Shown here: positions 35,478 to 44,287 of the stretch, piece by piece | Layout of the letters: each line of letters starts with the position of its first letter | How positions within the stretch are numbered: the stretch's first letter is position 1 | NCBI GenBank assembly: GCA_963664835.2 | Contig: CAXXUG010000001.1 | Span: 62,001-126,000, forward strand | Length of the DNA stretch: 64,000 bases | DNA from: G963664835 sp963664835 | Lineage (GTDB): Bacteria > Chloroflexota > UBA6077 > FW602-bin22 > JBCLEL01 | Reading direction: 5' to 3' | Position numbers and translations under genes: made by a program | The notes under the pieces: generated by a model | The model's database searches: none | Told to the model about the DNA's origin: nothing | Seen by the model: only the letters and a program-made list of their open reading frames with translations

Positions 35478-36686
35478 ATGGCAAAGCAAAAGTTCGAGCG
35501 GACGAAGCCGCACATTAACGTTGGCACTATCGGGCACATCGACCACGGCAAGACCACTTTGACTTCGGCCATCACCAAGACTCTCGGTCTTGGCGGCAGC
35601 GGCTCCGTCGAGTTCCGCTCCTTCGACAGCATCGATAACGCTCCGGAAGAGCGCACCCGCGGCATCACCATCGCCATCGCCCACGTCGAGTACGAGACCG
35701 ATAACCGCCACTACGCTCACGTCGATTGCCCCGGCCACGCCGACTACATCAAGAACATGATCACCGGCGCAGCCCAGATGGACGGCGCCATTCTCGTCGT
35801 CGCCGCTCCCGACGGTCCCATGCCCCAGACCCGCGAGCACATCGTCCTGGCACGCCAGGTCGAAGTTCCCTCGATGGTCGTCTTCCTCAACAAGGTGGAT
35901 ATGATGGACGACCCGGAGCTGCTGGAGCTCGTCGAGTTGGAGCTGCGTGAGCTCCTGTCCAAGTACAACTTCCCCGGCGACGATATTCCCATCGTCAGGG
36001 GCTCCGCGCTTGGCGCGCTGGAGTCCGCCTCGACCGATCCGAGCGCGCCGGAGTACGAGTGCATCCACGAGCTGATGGAGGCTGTGGACAGCTTCATTCC
36101 CACTCCCCAGAGGGCGGTAGACCAGCCCTTCCTCATGCCGATCGAGGATGTCTTCGGCATCAAGGGTCGTGGCACCGTCGTGACCGGCCGGATCGAGCGC
36201 GGAACGATCAATGTGGGCGAGGAGGTCCAGATCATCGGGATGGAGCGGGAGACTCGCAGCGTCGTAGTCACCGGCGTCGAGATGTTCCGCAAGACCTTGG
36301 ACGACGGCCAGGCCGGCGACAACGTGGGCTGCCTGCTCAGAGGCGTGGAGCGCGGAGACGTGGAAAGGGGACAGGTGTTGGCGAAGCCCAACTCGATAAC
36401 TCCTCACCTGAACTTCAACGCCGAGGTGTACGTCCTGAGTAAGGAGGAGGGAGGCCGGCACACTCCATTCTTCACCGGCTACAGGCCGCAGTTCTACTTC
36501 AGGACGACGGACGTGACCGGCTCGGTGAACCTGGCCGAGGGAGTGGAGATGGTGATGCCGGGAGACAACACGCAGATGAAGATCGAACTGATCGTACCGA
36601 TAGCTATGGAGGAGGGCCTGCGCTTCGCTATTCGCGAGGGCGGCCGCACCGTCGGCGCCGGCGTAGTCACGAACATAATCACGTAA
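35478..36686 (+). CDS. tuf: Elongation factor Tu
   Basis: A 402-residue EF-Tu that delivers aminoacyl-tRNA. The P-loop is GHIDHGKTTLT, switch I region APEERTRGITI, DCPGHADYIKNM and NKVDMMDD (usual NKCD). Domain II begins near PTPQRAVDQPFL and domain III ends with EGGRTVGAGVVTNII. AGGGGAGG lies 10 bases before the ATG. Codons in the first two thirds end almost always in C or G and Ile is ATC, unlike fusA; this probably reflects selection for high expression, though separate descent of the segment is possible. Confidence 0.96.
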   Translation: MAKQKFERTKPHINVGTIGHIDHGKTTLTSAITKTLGLGGSGSVEFRSFDSIDNAPEERTRGITIAIAHVEYETDNRHYAHVDCPGHADYIKNMITGAAQMDGAILVVAAPDGPMPQTREHIVLARQVEVPSMVVFLNKVDMMDDPELLELVELELRELLSKYNFPGDDIPIVRGSALGALESASTDPSAPEYECIHELMEAVDSFIPTPQRAVDQPFLMPIEDVFGIKGRGTVVTGRIERGTINVGEEVQIIGMERETRSVVVTGVEMFRKTLDDGQAGDNVGCLLRGVERGDVERGQVLAKPNSITPHLNFNAEVYVLSKEEGGRHTPFFTGYRPQFYFRTTDVTGSVNLAEGVEMVMPGDNTQMKIELIVPIAMEEGLRFAIREGGRTVGAGVVTNIIT

Positions 36687-36691
36687 TCGAT

Positions 36692-37000
36692 ATGGCTGGA
36701 CAACGAATTCGAATCAGGCTCAAAGCGTACGATCACAGGATACTCGATCGATCGGCGGCTCAGATCGTGCAAACAGCGGAGCGGATGGGTTCCCAAGTCA
36801 GCGGACCGGTCCCTTTGCCGACAAGACGCGAGAAGTTTTGCGTGATCAGGTCGCCCTATATCGACAAGGACTCGCGCGAGCAGTTCGAGATCCGGACGCA
36901 CAAACGACTGATCGACATTCTTCAACCCACTCCGAGGACGGTAAATGCCCTGATGGGATTGAACCTACCGGCCGGGGTGGATATCGAAATCAAGTTGTAG
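36692..37000 (+). CDS. rpsJ: 30S ribosomal protein S10
   Basis: A 102-residue S10 of standard length; it also acts in Nus-factor antitermination in other bacteria. IRIRLKAYDHRILDRSAAQI opens the protein and FEIRTHKRLIDILQPT is the conserved C-terminal strand. It follows tuf by 5 bases and so is tightly linked to it. Confidence 0.96.
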   Translation: MAGQRIRIRLKAYDHRILDRSAAQIVQTAERMGSQVSGPVPLPTRREKFCVIRSPYIDKDSREQFEIRTHKRLIDILQPTPRTVNALMGLNLPAGVDIEIKL

Positions 37001-37072
37001 CGCGAGCAGATTCATATACGCGCCGGATCGCGGGTGCCGGCGACGGATGTTTAGGAAGTAATCAAGACCGAG

Positions 37073-37684
37073 ATGTTGCAAGGCATACTGGGACGCAAGG
37101 TAGCGATGACCCAGATCTTCGCCGAGGATGGCGCCGCGGTGCCGGTGACGGTGGTGCAAGCCGGGCCGTGCGTCATAACACAAATCAAGACGACCGAGAC
37201 CGACGGCTACAGCGCGGTACAACTCGGATATGGCAAGGCGAAACGCTACAACAAGCCCACGGAAGGACACTTGAAGGGGCTCGATGCGGCGGTGCTCCGA
37301 GAATTCAGGACCGCCGATGTATCGACTCACTCAGTCGGAGATCATGTGGACGTTACGCTGTTCAACGTCGACGATGTGGTGAACGTGGCCGGAGTGTCGA
37401 AGGGCCGGGGATTTGCCGGCGTGATGAAGCGCCATAATTTCAGAGGGGGCCCTAAGACGCACGGTCAATCGGACCGCGAGAGAGCCCCCGGATCGATTGG
37501 AGCTACGACCACCCCGGGGCGGGTCTTGAAGGGCAAGCGATTGCCGGGCCGGATGGGCGGCGAAAGGGTCACAGTCAGGAATCTCCGAGTGGCCAGGTTG
37601 GACGAGGAAAGAAATCTGCTTTTCATTCAGGGCGCCGTTCCAGGCGCTCCGAACGGCATCATCGAGATTCGCAAGAATAGCTGA
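37073..37684 (+). CDS. rplC: 50S ribosomal protein L3
   Basis: A 203-residue L3 that binds near the peptidyl-transferase centre. MLQGILGRKVAMTQIF is the family N-terminus. The loop region HGQSDRERAPGSIGATTTPG carries the Gln normally methylated by PrmB, and the end reads VPGAPNGIIEIRK. The ATG at 37073 lies downstream of a GGAAG-like site. A 249-base spacer to rplD follows, unusual inside this operon. Confidence 0.95.
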   Translation: MLQGILGRKVAMTQIFAEDGAAVPVTVVQAGPCVITQIKTTETDGYSAVQLGYGKAKRYNKPTEGHLKGLDAAVLREFRTADVSTHSVGDHVDVTLFNVDDVVNVAGVSKGRGFAGVMKRHNFRGGPKTHGQSDRERAPGSIGATTTPGRVLKGKRLPGRMGGERVTVRNLRVARLDEERNLLFIQGAVPGAPNGIIEIRKNS

Positions 37685-37933
37685 CACTCGACCGAACGAG
37701 GCTTCGGGAACCTTCCACCATCGAGAGCAACTGGGTGTTGCCTTGCCTTGGACTGCCAGGCCGGGTTCGTCGCGGGATCGCATGTCCGAGCACGGGTGAG
37801 ATAGCGTCTCAGTCCGGCGGTAATCGCCAGTCAATTTGAGGCGAAGGCCGGAATTGCTTCAATCTGTGACTGAATTCGTTATATAATCGTGGTTTGTGGG
37901 TTTTTTGCGGATACGTTCAACTGAGGTAGAAGT
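37685..37933 (+). promoter_or_regulatory. Spacer inside the S10 operon with a candidate internal promoter
   Basis: 249 bases without a convincing gene separate rplC from rplD, where neighbours in this operon are normally a few bases apart. A good -10 box, TATAAT at 37882-37887, lies about 47 bases before the rplD start. No clear -35 is found at 16-18 bases (TTGCTT is 22 bases upstream). It may be a second promoter or an attenuator region. Confidence 0.4.
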
Positions 37934-38563
37934 TTGCAGGTCACTGTAAGAGACCAAGAGGGCAACGAAGTAGATACCACCACACTTCTCGACGAGGTGT
38001 TCTCGGTGCCCTTCAACGAAGCGCTGGTGCATCAAGTCGTCGTCGGCCAGCTGGCGAACGGCCGGCAGGGCACGCACGATACGTTGACCCGGGCGGAGGT
38101 AAGGGGAGGCGGACGAAAGCCTTGGCGACAGAAGCACACCGGCCGGGCGCGCCACGGCTCGATCAGATCGCCGATATGGCGCGGAGGCGGAATCGCATTT
38201 GGGCCGCATCCGCGTAGCCACAAACAGAAACTGCCGGCGAGGCTGAGACTGGGGGCTCTGCGCTGCGCGTTATCCAACAAGGCGGCCAGCGACCGGCTAG
38301 TCGTGATCGACAGCTTGAAGTTGGACAGACCCAAGACAAAAGAGATGGTGGCGGTTCTGAGCGCGCTGAACGTGTATACGACGTTTCTGACAGTTGTCAA
38401 TGAACCGGATCAGAACGTGCTGTTGGCTACTCGCAACATCCCTGGCGGATGGGTCAAGACAGCCACGTCTCTGAACGTGGTCGACGTACTAAAATACGAC
38501 TTTCTAATCGCGTCGGTTCCAGCGGTCAGAAGCATCGAGCAGTGGCTGTCAGATAAAGAGTGA
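37934..38563 (+). CDS. rplD: 50S ribosomal protein L4
   Basis: A 209-residue L4. The exit-tunnel loop GGGRKPWRQKHTGRARHGSI is intact, including the Lys/Arg positions linked to macrolide effects. The start is taken as TTG 37934 (MQVTVRDQEGNEV), as the domain begins there. L4 represses its own operon in E. coli; whether it does here is unknown. Confidence 0.93.
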   Translation: MQVTVRDQEGNEVDTTTLLDEVFSVPFNEALVHQVVVGQLANGRQGTHDTLTRAEVRGGGRKPWRQKHTGRARHGSIRSPIWRGGGIAFGPHPRSHKQKLPARLRLGALRCALSNKAASDRLVVIDSLKLDRPKTKEMVAVLSALNVYTTFLTVVNEPDQNVLLATRNIPGGWVKTATSLNVVDVLKYDFLIASVPAVRSIEQWLSDKE

Positions 38564-38573
38564 GCAGGACACA

Positions 38574-38858
38574 GTGGAAGCACAAGACGTAATTCGCCGG
38601 CCGCTGATAACGGAGAAGAATACGGCGTTAGCGGCGCAGAACAAGTATCTGTTCGAAGTTAGCAAAGAGGCAAACAAGATCCAAGTCAAGCGTGCCGTCG
38701 AGCAGCAATTCAACGTCAACGTGACGTCGGTTAACGTCTTGAACGTAAAGGGCAAGATCAAGCGTGTTGGGCGAAACAGGGGACGAACGAGGAGCTGGAA
38801 GAAAGCAATCGTGACGCTCGTACCCGGTCAACGGCTTGACTTTATCGAGGGCGTTTAA
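38574..38858 (+). CDS. rplW: 50S ribosomal protein L23
   Basis: A 94-residue L23 at the tunnel exit, docking site of trigger factor and SRP. IRRPLITEKNTALAAQNKYL opens it and KRVGRNRGRTRSWKKAIVTL is the extended basic loop. GTG start 10 bases after rplD. Confidence 0.95.
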   Translation: MEAQDVIRRPLITEKNTALAAQNKYLFEVSKEANKIQVKRAVEQQFNVNVTSVNVLNVKGKIKRVGRNRGRTRSWKKAIVTLVPGQRLDFIEGV

Positions 38859-38900
38859 AGGTGGATGGCCCGAGGATGAGTAAGAGGAACCAATAACAAG

Positions 38901-39737
38901 ATGCCGATAAAACAGTTCAAGCCCACCTCCCCGGGCCGGCGCGATATGAGCGGTCAGACGTTCACTGAGATTACGAAGCGTCGTCCGGAGAAATCGCTGA
39001 CTGAACCACTGCCAAACAAAGCTGGACGCAACAAGTCGGGACGCATCACCACCAGGCACAGGGGCGCCCGTCACAAGAGGCTGTACCGTAGGATCGACTT
39101 CAAGCGCGATAAACTGGGAATCAACGCCGAGGTAATAGCGATCGAGTACGATCCGAATCGGTCCGCCCGCATCGCGCTGCTGGAGTACGAGGACGGCGAA
39201 CGTAGATACATACTGGCACCGTTAGGGTTGTCGGTGGGCGAGATCGTCAGCGCCGGCCCTGACGCAGAGCTGAGCACCGGTTGCGCTCTACCCTTGAGCA
39301 ACATGCCTGCCGGCACGACCATTCATAACCTGGAGCTGAGGGTTGGCCGTGGCGGTCAGATGGTGAGAGCGGCTGGAACATCGGCACAACTGATGGCAAA
39401 GGAGGGTCAGTACGCGCTGATTCGAATGCCTTCGGGCGAGCTGAGGCAGATCCACTCGGCGTGCATGGCCACGATCGGACAAGTAGGCAACGTAGAGCAC
39501 GAGAATGTCAACTTGGGTAAGGCCGGCCGGCGGCGACGGATGGGATGGCGTCCGACCGTTCGCGGATCGGCTATGAATGCGGCCGACCACCCCCATGGCG
39601 GGGGCGAGGGCAAAGCGCCGATAGGCCATCCGGGGCCGATGACTCCCTGGGGTAAGCCCGCGCACGGGTACCGGACCCGGCCTTCCAAGAAGCGAAGCAG
39701 CAAGTTCATCATCCGCTCGCGCCACCAGAAGAGGTAA
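38901..39737 (+). CDS. rplB: 50S ribosomal protein L2
   Basis: A 278-residue L2, full length. The C-terminal segment MNAADHPHGGGEGKAPIG holds the conserved His needed for peptidyl-transferase function, and KSGRITTRHRGARHKRLYR is the basic N-terminal region. ATG at 38901. Confidence 0.96.
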   Translation: MPIKQFKPTSPGRRDMSGQTFTEITKRRPEKSLTEPLPNKAGRNKSGRITTRHRGARHKRLYRRIDFKRDKLGINAEVIAIEYDPNRSARIALLEYEDGERRYILAPLGLSVGEIVSAGPDAELSTGCALPLSNMPAGTTIHNLELRVGRGGQMVRAAGTSAQLMAKEGQYALIRMPSGELRQIHSACMATIGQVGNVEHENVNLGKAGRRRRMGWRPTVRGSAMNAADHPHGGGEGKAPIGHPGPMTPWGKPAHGYRTRPSKKRSSKFIIRSRHQKR

Positions 39738-39745
39738 ATGGATCG

Positions 39746-40039
39746 ATGTCCAGATCGTTAAAGAAAGGTCCATACGTAGACATCAAGTTGCTGAAGAAGA
39801 TCGAGCGTCTCAATCGAAGCGGCGAGAGGCGCGTGATAAAGACCTGGTCTCGCAAATCGACGATCTTTCCGCAGATGGTGGGTCACACTATAGGAGTACA
39901 CGATGGCCGACGCCACGCGCCGGTTTATATCACCGAGAACATGGTTGGGCATAAGCTCGGCGAATTCGCGCCAACGAGGACGTTTCGCGGACATGGCCGG
40001 GGCAGGTCTGAAACCACCACGACCGTCGTGACGCGATAG
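39746..40039 (+). CDS. rpsS: 30S ribosomal protein S19
   Basis: A 97-residue S19 in the 30S head. It opens with MSRSLKKGPYVDIKLLKKIE and includes RKSTIFPQMVGHTIGVHDGR. It starts 9 bases after rplB. Confidence 0.96.
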   Translation: MSRSLKKGPYVDIKLLKKIERLNRSGERRVIKTWSRKSTIFPQMVGHTIGVHDGRRHAPVYITENMVGHKLGEFAPTRTFRGHGRGRSETTTTVVTR

Positions 40040-40058
40040 AGAGGAAACCGAGGTAGCC

Positions 40059-40409
40059 GTGGAAGCTTCCGCCAATCACAAGTACGTACGAGGCTCGCCA
40101 AGGAAAGTCCGCCTGATCGCGGATCTGGTGCGGGGCAAGTCGGTTGAGGACGCGTTGGCGATGCTTTCAATAATGCCGCAGAAGGCGGCGAAGCAGGTAG
40201 GAAAGGCCGTGAAGGCGGCATCGGCGAATGCGGAAAACAATCACGACATGGTAGCGAGCGAGCTAAGAATCGCGAGGATATTTGCCAATGAGGGGCCGAC
40301 ACTGAAGCGGTTTCGCCCGCGCGCGAGGGGTCGGGTCAGTCCGCTGCTAAAACGATCGAGCCACATCACCGTGGTGGTCAGCGACGAGGAGGAGTTACTT
40401 GGGCCATAA
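40059..40409 (+). CDS. rplV: 50S ribosomal protein L22
   Basis: A 116-residue L22, which lines the exit tunnel. GSPRKVRLIADLVRGKSVED is the conserved N-terminal helix, and the tunnel hairpin region RFRPRARGRVSPLLKRSSHI is complete. GTG start; the 3' end overlaps rpsC by 11 bases. Confidence 0.95.
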   Translation: MEASANHKYVRGSPRKVRLIADLVRGKSVEDALAMLSIMPQKAAKQVGKAVKAASANAENNHDMVASELRIARIFANEGPTLKRFRPRARGRVSPLLKRSSHITVVVSDEEELLGP

Positions 40410-41280
40410 GACGCATCCCATCGGGTTTCGACTGGGCTTCATCAAGGAATGGGATGCCAAGTGGTATGCCGAGCGGGACTATACCGAGTTGCTCCACGAG
40501 GACATCGAGATCCGGCGGTACCTGATCGACCAGCTTTATCAAGCAGGTATTCCGCGGATCGAGATAGAGCGGTCTGCAAATCACGTGACGATAGGAATTG
40601 AAACGGCGAAGCCGGGCATCGTGATTGGCCGGAGCGGGGTGAGGGTAGAGCAGTTGCGGCGGGATCTCGAGGCGAAGACCGGCAAGAGGATCCGAATCAA
40701 CATCGTCGAGGTCCGCCAACCTGAAACTAACGCAACACTGGTAGCTCAGAGCATCGCGGACCAGATCGAGAGACGAATTTCGTACAGACGGGCGATGAAG
40801 CAGTCCGTGAACAGGGCTATGCAGCGGGGCGCCGGCGGAATCAAAGTAGTAGTGGCCGGCCGGCTGGGCGGCCACGAGATGTCGCGTCGCGAGAGGGAAG
40901 TTGCCGGCAAAGTTCCGCTTCACACTCTGCGCGCCGACATAGACTACGGAAGAGCGGAAGCACTGACGACCTACGGCGTCATCGGGGTCAAGGTCTGGGT
41001 CTACCATGGGGAAATACTGCCGGAAGGGGAAGAGATCAAGGCTCCCCCAGCGCCGCCAGTGCCGGTCGTAGGGGGAATCCGACGAGCCAGGGCTCCCGAA
41101 GCTGGACCCGAAGCAGGCGCAGGTGCCGGCGAAGCGGCTCCTGCAGCCCCGGCGGCACAGGCCTCCGCTGCGGCTGAGAGTACGACCGAAGTCACGGAGA
41201 CGGCCGACACCGGAGCCACCGAAACTGGCGCTGAAGATGCTGCGGCACCTCCGGTGGCAGAGCCTGAGAATCAGCAATGA
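40399..41280 (+). CDS. rpsC: 30S ribosomal protein S3 with long Ala/Glu-rich tail
   Basis: A 293-residue S3, about 70 longer than usual. Residues 1-215 are standard, with the KH-domain GxxG in GIVIGRSGVRVEQLRRDLE and the C-terminal domain ending GVKVWVYHGEILPEGEE. From about 216 the protein becomes a Pro/Ala/Glu-rich, presumably disordered tail (APEAGPEAGAGAGEAAPAAP and onward). It starts at TTG 40399 with GAGGAGG just upstream inside rplV. The tail would lie near the mRNA entry channel. Confidence 0.93.
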   Translation: MGHKTHPIGFRLGFIKEWDAKWYAERDYTELLHEDIEIRRYLIDQLYQAGIPRIEIERSANHVTIGIETAKPGIVIGRSGVRVEQLRRDLEAKTGKRIRINIVEVRQPETNATLVAQSIADQIERRISYRRAMKQSVNRAMQRGAGGIKVVVAGRLGGHEMSRREREVAGKVPLHTLRADIDYGRAEALTTYGVIGVKVWVYHGEILPEGEEIKAPPAPPVPVVGGIRRARAPEAGPEAGAGAGEAAPAAPAAQASAAAESTTEVTETADTGATETGAEDAAAPPVAEPENQQ

Positions 41281-41308
41281 TCAGGCTCGATAGCGGGAGA
41301 GTTTAGAT

Positions 41309-41791
41309 ATGTTGATGCCCAAGCGCGTCAAGTACAGAAAGATGCATCGCGGCCGCCGTCGAGGCCAATCCTCCGGCGCTCGCGAAGTCGACTTCGGCGA
41401 CGTTGGGCTTGTGGCATCGGAATCGGCTTGGATCAACTCCCGGCAGATTGAGGCCGCGCGACGTACGATCACGCATCATCTTCGCCGCGGCGGCAACATC
41501 TGGATACGCATTTTCCCGGACAAGCCGGTTACCGCGAAGCCGGCCGAAACCCGAATGGGTAAGGGAAAGGGAGCACCGGATCATTGGGTCGCTGTGGTGA
41601 AGCGGGGTCGAGTAATGTTCGAGGTTGGCGGAGTGGAGGCCGGCTTGGCGCGGGAAGCGCTGAGATTGGCAAGCCACAAGCTGCCGATCGGAACCAGGAT
41701 TATCAGTCGCGAACCGGCCGACGGCGTGGCAGCAGCCTCAGCCGGAGCATCAGCCGCGGCGGAAGGAGCCGGCGCGACTGATGAAAGCTAG
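41309..41791 (+). CDS. rplP: 50S ribosomal protein L16
   Basis: A 160-residue L16, about 20 longer than usual owing to an Ala-rich acidic tail after residue 140 (AAASAGASAAAEGAG). The core is canonical: MLMPKRVKYRKMHRGRRRGQ, IRIFPDKPVTAKPAETRMGK and the GKGAPDHWVAVVKRGRVMFE loop near the peptidyl-transferase centre. The 3' end overlaps rpmC by 11 bases. Confidence 0.95.
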   Translation: MLMPKRVKYRKMHRGRRRGQSSGAREVDFGDVGLVASESAWINSRQIEAARRTITHHLRRGGNIWIRIFPDKPVTAKPAETRMGKGKGAPDHWVAVVKRGRVMFEVGGVEAGLAREALRLASHKLPIGTRIISREPADGVAAASAGASAAAEGAGATDES

Positions 41792-41987
41792 CGAAATCAG
41801 GAATATGTCTACCGAGGACGTAGTGGAACAGTTGGGGGAACACCGGCAAGAGCTGTTCAACCTGCGTTTCCAACAGAGCACTCGGCAACTCTCCAACCCG
41901 AGCAGGTTAGGATCGGTAAGGCGTGATATCGCACGAATGGAGACGGTACTACGTGAGCGCGAGTTGTCCCAACAGGTGGAAGGATGA
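41781..41987 (+). CDS. rpmC: 50S ribosomal protein L29
   Basis: A 68-residue two-helix L29 near the tunnel exit: EDVVEQLGEHRQELFNLRFQ then the second helix with IARMETVLRERE. It overlaps rplP by 11 and rpsQ by 4 bases (ATGA). Confidence 0.95.
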   Translation: MKASEIRNMSTEDVVEQLGEHRQELFNLRFQQSTRQLSNPSRLGSVRRDIARMETVLRERELSQQVEG

Positions 41988-42241
41988 AGAAACAACGCAA
42001 GGTTAGGGTGGGAACTGTAAAGAGCAACAGGATGGACAAGTCCGTGGTCGTGAACGTGGCGCGCACGCTTCAAGATCCGCTTTATCGGCGCATCGTCAGG
42101 GTCAACACAAACTACATGGCCCACGACGAGGACAACGAATGCAGAATCGGAGACCGCGTCCGCATAGTGGAAACGCGACCGCGAAGCCGGCGCAAGTCGT
42201 GGCAAGTGGCCGAGATTCTAGAACGGTCCCGGATATCCTGA
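41984..42241 (+). CDS. rpsQ: 30S ribosomal protein S17
   Basis: An 85-residue S17, OB-fold. VRVGTVKSNRMDKSVVVNVA and GDRVRIVETRPRSRRKSWQV are the conserved strands. Its ATG overlaps the rpmC stop. Confidence 0.95.
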   Translation: MKKQRKVRVGTVKSNRMDKSVVVNVARTLQDPLYRRIVRVNTNYMAHDEDNECRIGDRVRIVETRPRSRRKSWQVAEILERSRIS

Positions 42242-42260
42242 CGAAACTGAGGCCAATGCG

Positions 42261-42629
42261 ATGATACAGGTACAGACTCGGCTGAAGGTCGCCGACAACA
42301 CCGGCGCCAAAGAGATCATGTGTATTCGAGTTCTTGGCGGCAGCGGCCGGCAGTCGGGCGGAGTGGGCGACGTGATTGTCGCGTCGGTAAAACAGGCTGC
42401 GCCGGGTGGGTCGGTGAAGAAGGGCGACGTAGTGCACGCGGTCATTGTCCGCACGGCGAAAGAGTACGGCCGGCCCGACGGATCGTTTATTCGTTTCGAT
42501 GAGAATGCCGGCGTGATTTTGGATGACAGAACGAATCCGAGGGGCACGCGGATATTCGGCCCCGTGGGCCGGGAGCTCCGGGATCACAACTTCATGAGAA
42601 TAGTATCGCTCGCACCTGAAGTGATCTAG
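42261..42629 (+). CDS. rplN: 50S ribosomal protein L14
   Basis: A 122-residue L14, exact family length, at the 50S-30S interface. MIQVQTRLKVADNTGAKEIM opens it and TRIFGPVGRELRDHNFMRIV closes it. Confidence 0.96.
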   Translation: MIQVQTRLKVADNTGAKEIMCIRVLGGSGRQSGGVGDVIVASVKQAAPGGSVKKGDVVHAVIVRTAKEYGRPDGSFIRFDENAGVILDDRTNPRGTRIFGPVGRELRDHNFMRIVSLAPEVI

Positions 42630-42648
42630 GCGAGCAAGGGGATCGAAG

Positions 42649-42957
42649 GTGAAGATAAGAAAGGGCGACACGGTATTCATACGTACCGGCAAGCACCGAG
42701 GCCAAACTGGAACGGTGATGGCGGCGTTGCCCAAAGAGCAGAAGATATTGGTTGCCGGCGTGAACGTCATGAAGCGTCACACGAAGCCGCGCGGTATGGC
42801 GCGGTCCGGTGGAATCATCGACAAGCAGCTGGGGATTCACGTGTCGAACGTTTCACTGGTCGACCCTACTTCTGGCGGCCCGACGGCAGTTGGATATAAG
42901 TTCCTGGAAGATGGCAGCAAAGTCCGAATCAACAAGCGAACCGGAAACGACATTTAG
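42649..42957 (+). CDS. rplX: 50S ribosomal protein L24
   Basis: A 102-residue L24 assembly-initiating protein with an N-terminal KOW motif (IRKGDTVFIRTGKHRGQTGT). GTG start. A 79-base gap to rplE follows. Confidence 0.95.
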   Translation: MKIRKGDTVFIRTGKHRGQTGTVMAALPKEQKILVAGVNVMKRHTKPRGMARSGGIIDKQLGIHVSNVSLVDPTSGGPTAVGYKFLEDGSKVRINKRTGNDI

Positions 42958-43036
42958 TATGACGCAGACGAAGCTCGATGCAAGCGAAACGCGACGGCGA
43001 GGCTAGCAGGAATGCAAGAAGGGCGCTTGTGAAATC

Positions 43037-43594
43037 ATGATCGATCCCATGCTTGAAAAATACCGCAACGACGTGGTCCCGGCCTTGATGAAGGAGTTCG
43101 AGTACACGAACGTAATGCAGGTGCCCCGTTTGGAGAAGGTCGTGCTGAATATCGGACTTGGGGAAGCGATTCAGAATGGGCGGGCGATCGAATCAGCCAC
43201 CCGGGACATTATGACGATATCCGGACAGAAGCCGGTGGTGACTAGGGCGAAGAAATCGATCGCAGGGTTCAAGATGAGAGCCGGAATGCCGATTGGGGTC
43301 AGCGTAATCCTGCGCCTGGACCGAATGTACGCTTTTCTGACGAAGCTATTCAATGGGGTCCTGCCGAGAATACGCGATTTCCGGGGACTGCCGGACCGCT
43401 CATTCGATGGCAGAGGCAACTACTCGATCGGGTTGACGGAGCAGTTAGTCTTTCCTGAGATCGACTACGATAGTATAGATAGGCTGCGGGGCCTGCAGGT
43501 GACGATTGTGACTACCGCTCGGACGGATGAAGAGGGACGGCGATTGCTACAGTTGCTTGGATGTCCGATTGCGAGCCCAGACGCCGCACGGTAA
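43037..43594 (+). CDS. rplE: 50S ribosomal protein L5
   Basis: A 185-residue L5 that binds 5S rRNA and the P-site tRNA elbow. NVMQVPRLEKVVLNIGLGEA and the LPRIRDFRGLPDRSFDGRGN loop are conserved. ATG at 43037. Confidence 0.96.
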   Translation: MIDPMLEKYRNDVVPALMKEFEYTNVMQVPRLEKVVLNIGLGEAIQNGRAIESATRDIMTISGQKPVVTRAKKSIAGFKMRAGMPIGVSVILRLDRMYAFLTKLFNGVLPRIRDFRGLPDRSFDGRGNYSIGLTEQLVFPEIDYDSIDRLRGLQVTIVTTARTDEEGRRLLQLLGCPIASPDAAR

Positions 43595-43645
43595 CGATAT
43601 TAGGGTGAATGAGCTCCGGTTGACGCCGGCCTCGAGGGATGGACA

Positions 43646-43831
43646 TTGGCAAAAAAATCTATGATAGCGAAGGCCAAGCGGGAGCCGAGATACAGGGTAC
43701 GCAAGTACAATCGGTGCAGGCTGTGCGGACGGCCGCGGGCGTACATGCGGAAGTTTGGGATGTGCCGGATCTGTTTCCGCGAACGTGCCCTGCGGGGTGA
43801 GATCCCGGGGATAATCAAGTCGAGTTGGTAG
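43646..43831 (+). CDS. rpsZ: 30S ribosomal protein S14, zinc-binding (type Z)
   Basis: A 61-residue short S14 with both CxxC zinc pairs in place (CRLCGRPRAYMRKFGMCRIC). This form is usual in Gram-positive-type and Chloroflexota genomes, unlike the 101-residue zinc-free form. TTG start at 43646. Confidence 0.95.
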   Translation: MAKKSMIAKAKREPRYRVRKYNRCRLCGRPRAYMRKFGMCRICFRERALRGEIPGIIKSSW

Positions 43832-43880
43832 CGGTGGTTGGAGGACGCGGGCTGGTTGCCCTGATTGGAGTGCTGAAAAC

Positions 43881-44279
43881 TTGGTAGTGAACGACCCCAT
43901 AGCCGACCTTCTTACGCGCATAAGAAATGCCGGGGTGCCCAAGCATCCGGCGGTGAAGATGCCCTCATCGAAGATGAAAGTAGCGATTTGCAGGGTTCTC
44001 GAGGCTGAAAAATATATCCGAGGTTTCAGCGTTACCGAGGATGCGCCCCGACGCACGCTGCAAGTGATTCTGGACTACACAAGAGAGGCACAGCCGGCGA
44101 TCACTGGAATAGAGCGTATCAGCAAGCCGGGCCGGCGGGTCTATACAAAGGCGGCAAATATGCCGCGAGTTTTGGACGGGTTGGGTATCGCGATAGTTTC
44201 GACGTCGCGCGGCGTGATGACCTCGGACGAGGCGAGGCAGAGGCGTCTGGGCGGCGAGGTCTTGTGTCATGTTTGGTAG
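43881..44279 (+). CDS. rpsH: 30S ribosomal protein S8
   Basis: A 132-residue S8, a primary 16S binder. NDPIADLLTRIRNAGVPKHP and the C-terminal GIAIVSTSRGVMTSDEARQR motif are intact. S8 represses the spc operon in E. coli. TTG start at 43881. Confidence 0.96.
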   Translation: MVVNDPIADLLTRIRNAGVPKHPAVKMPSSKMKVAICRVLEAEKYIRGFSVTEDAPRRTLQVILDYTREAQPAITGIERISKPGRRVYTKAANMPRVLDGLGIAIVSTSRGVMTSDEARQRRLGGEVLCHVW

Positions 44280-44287
44280 GGACAGCC

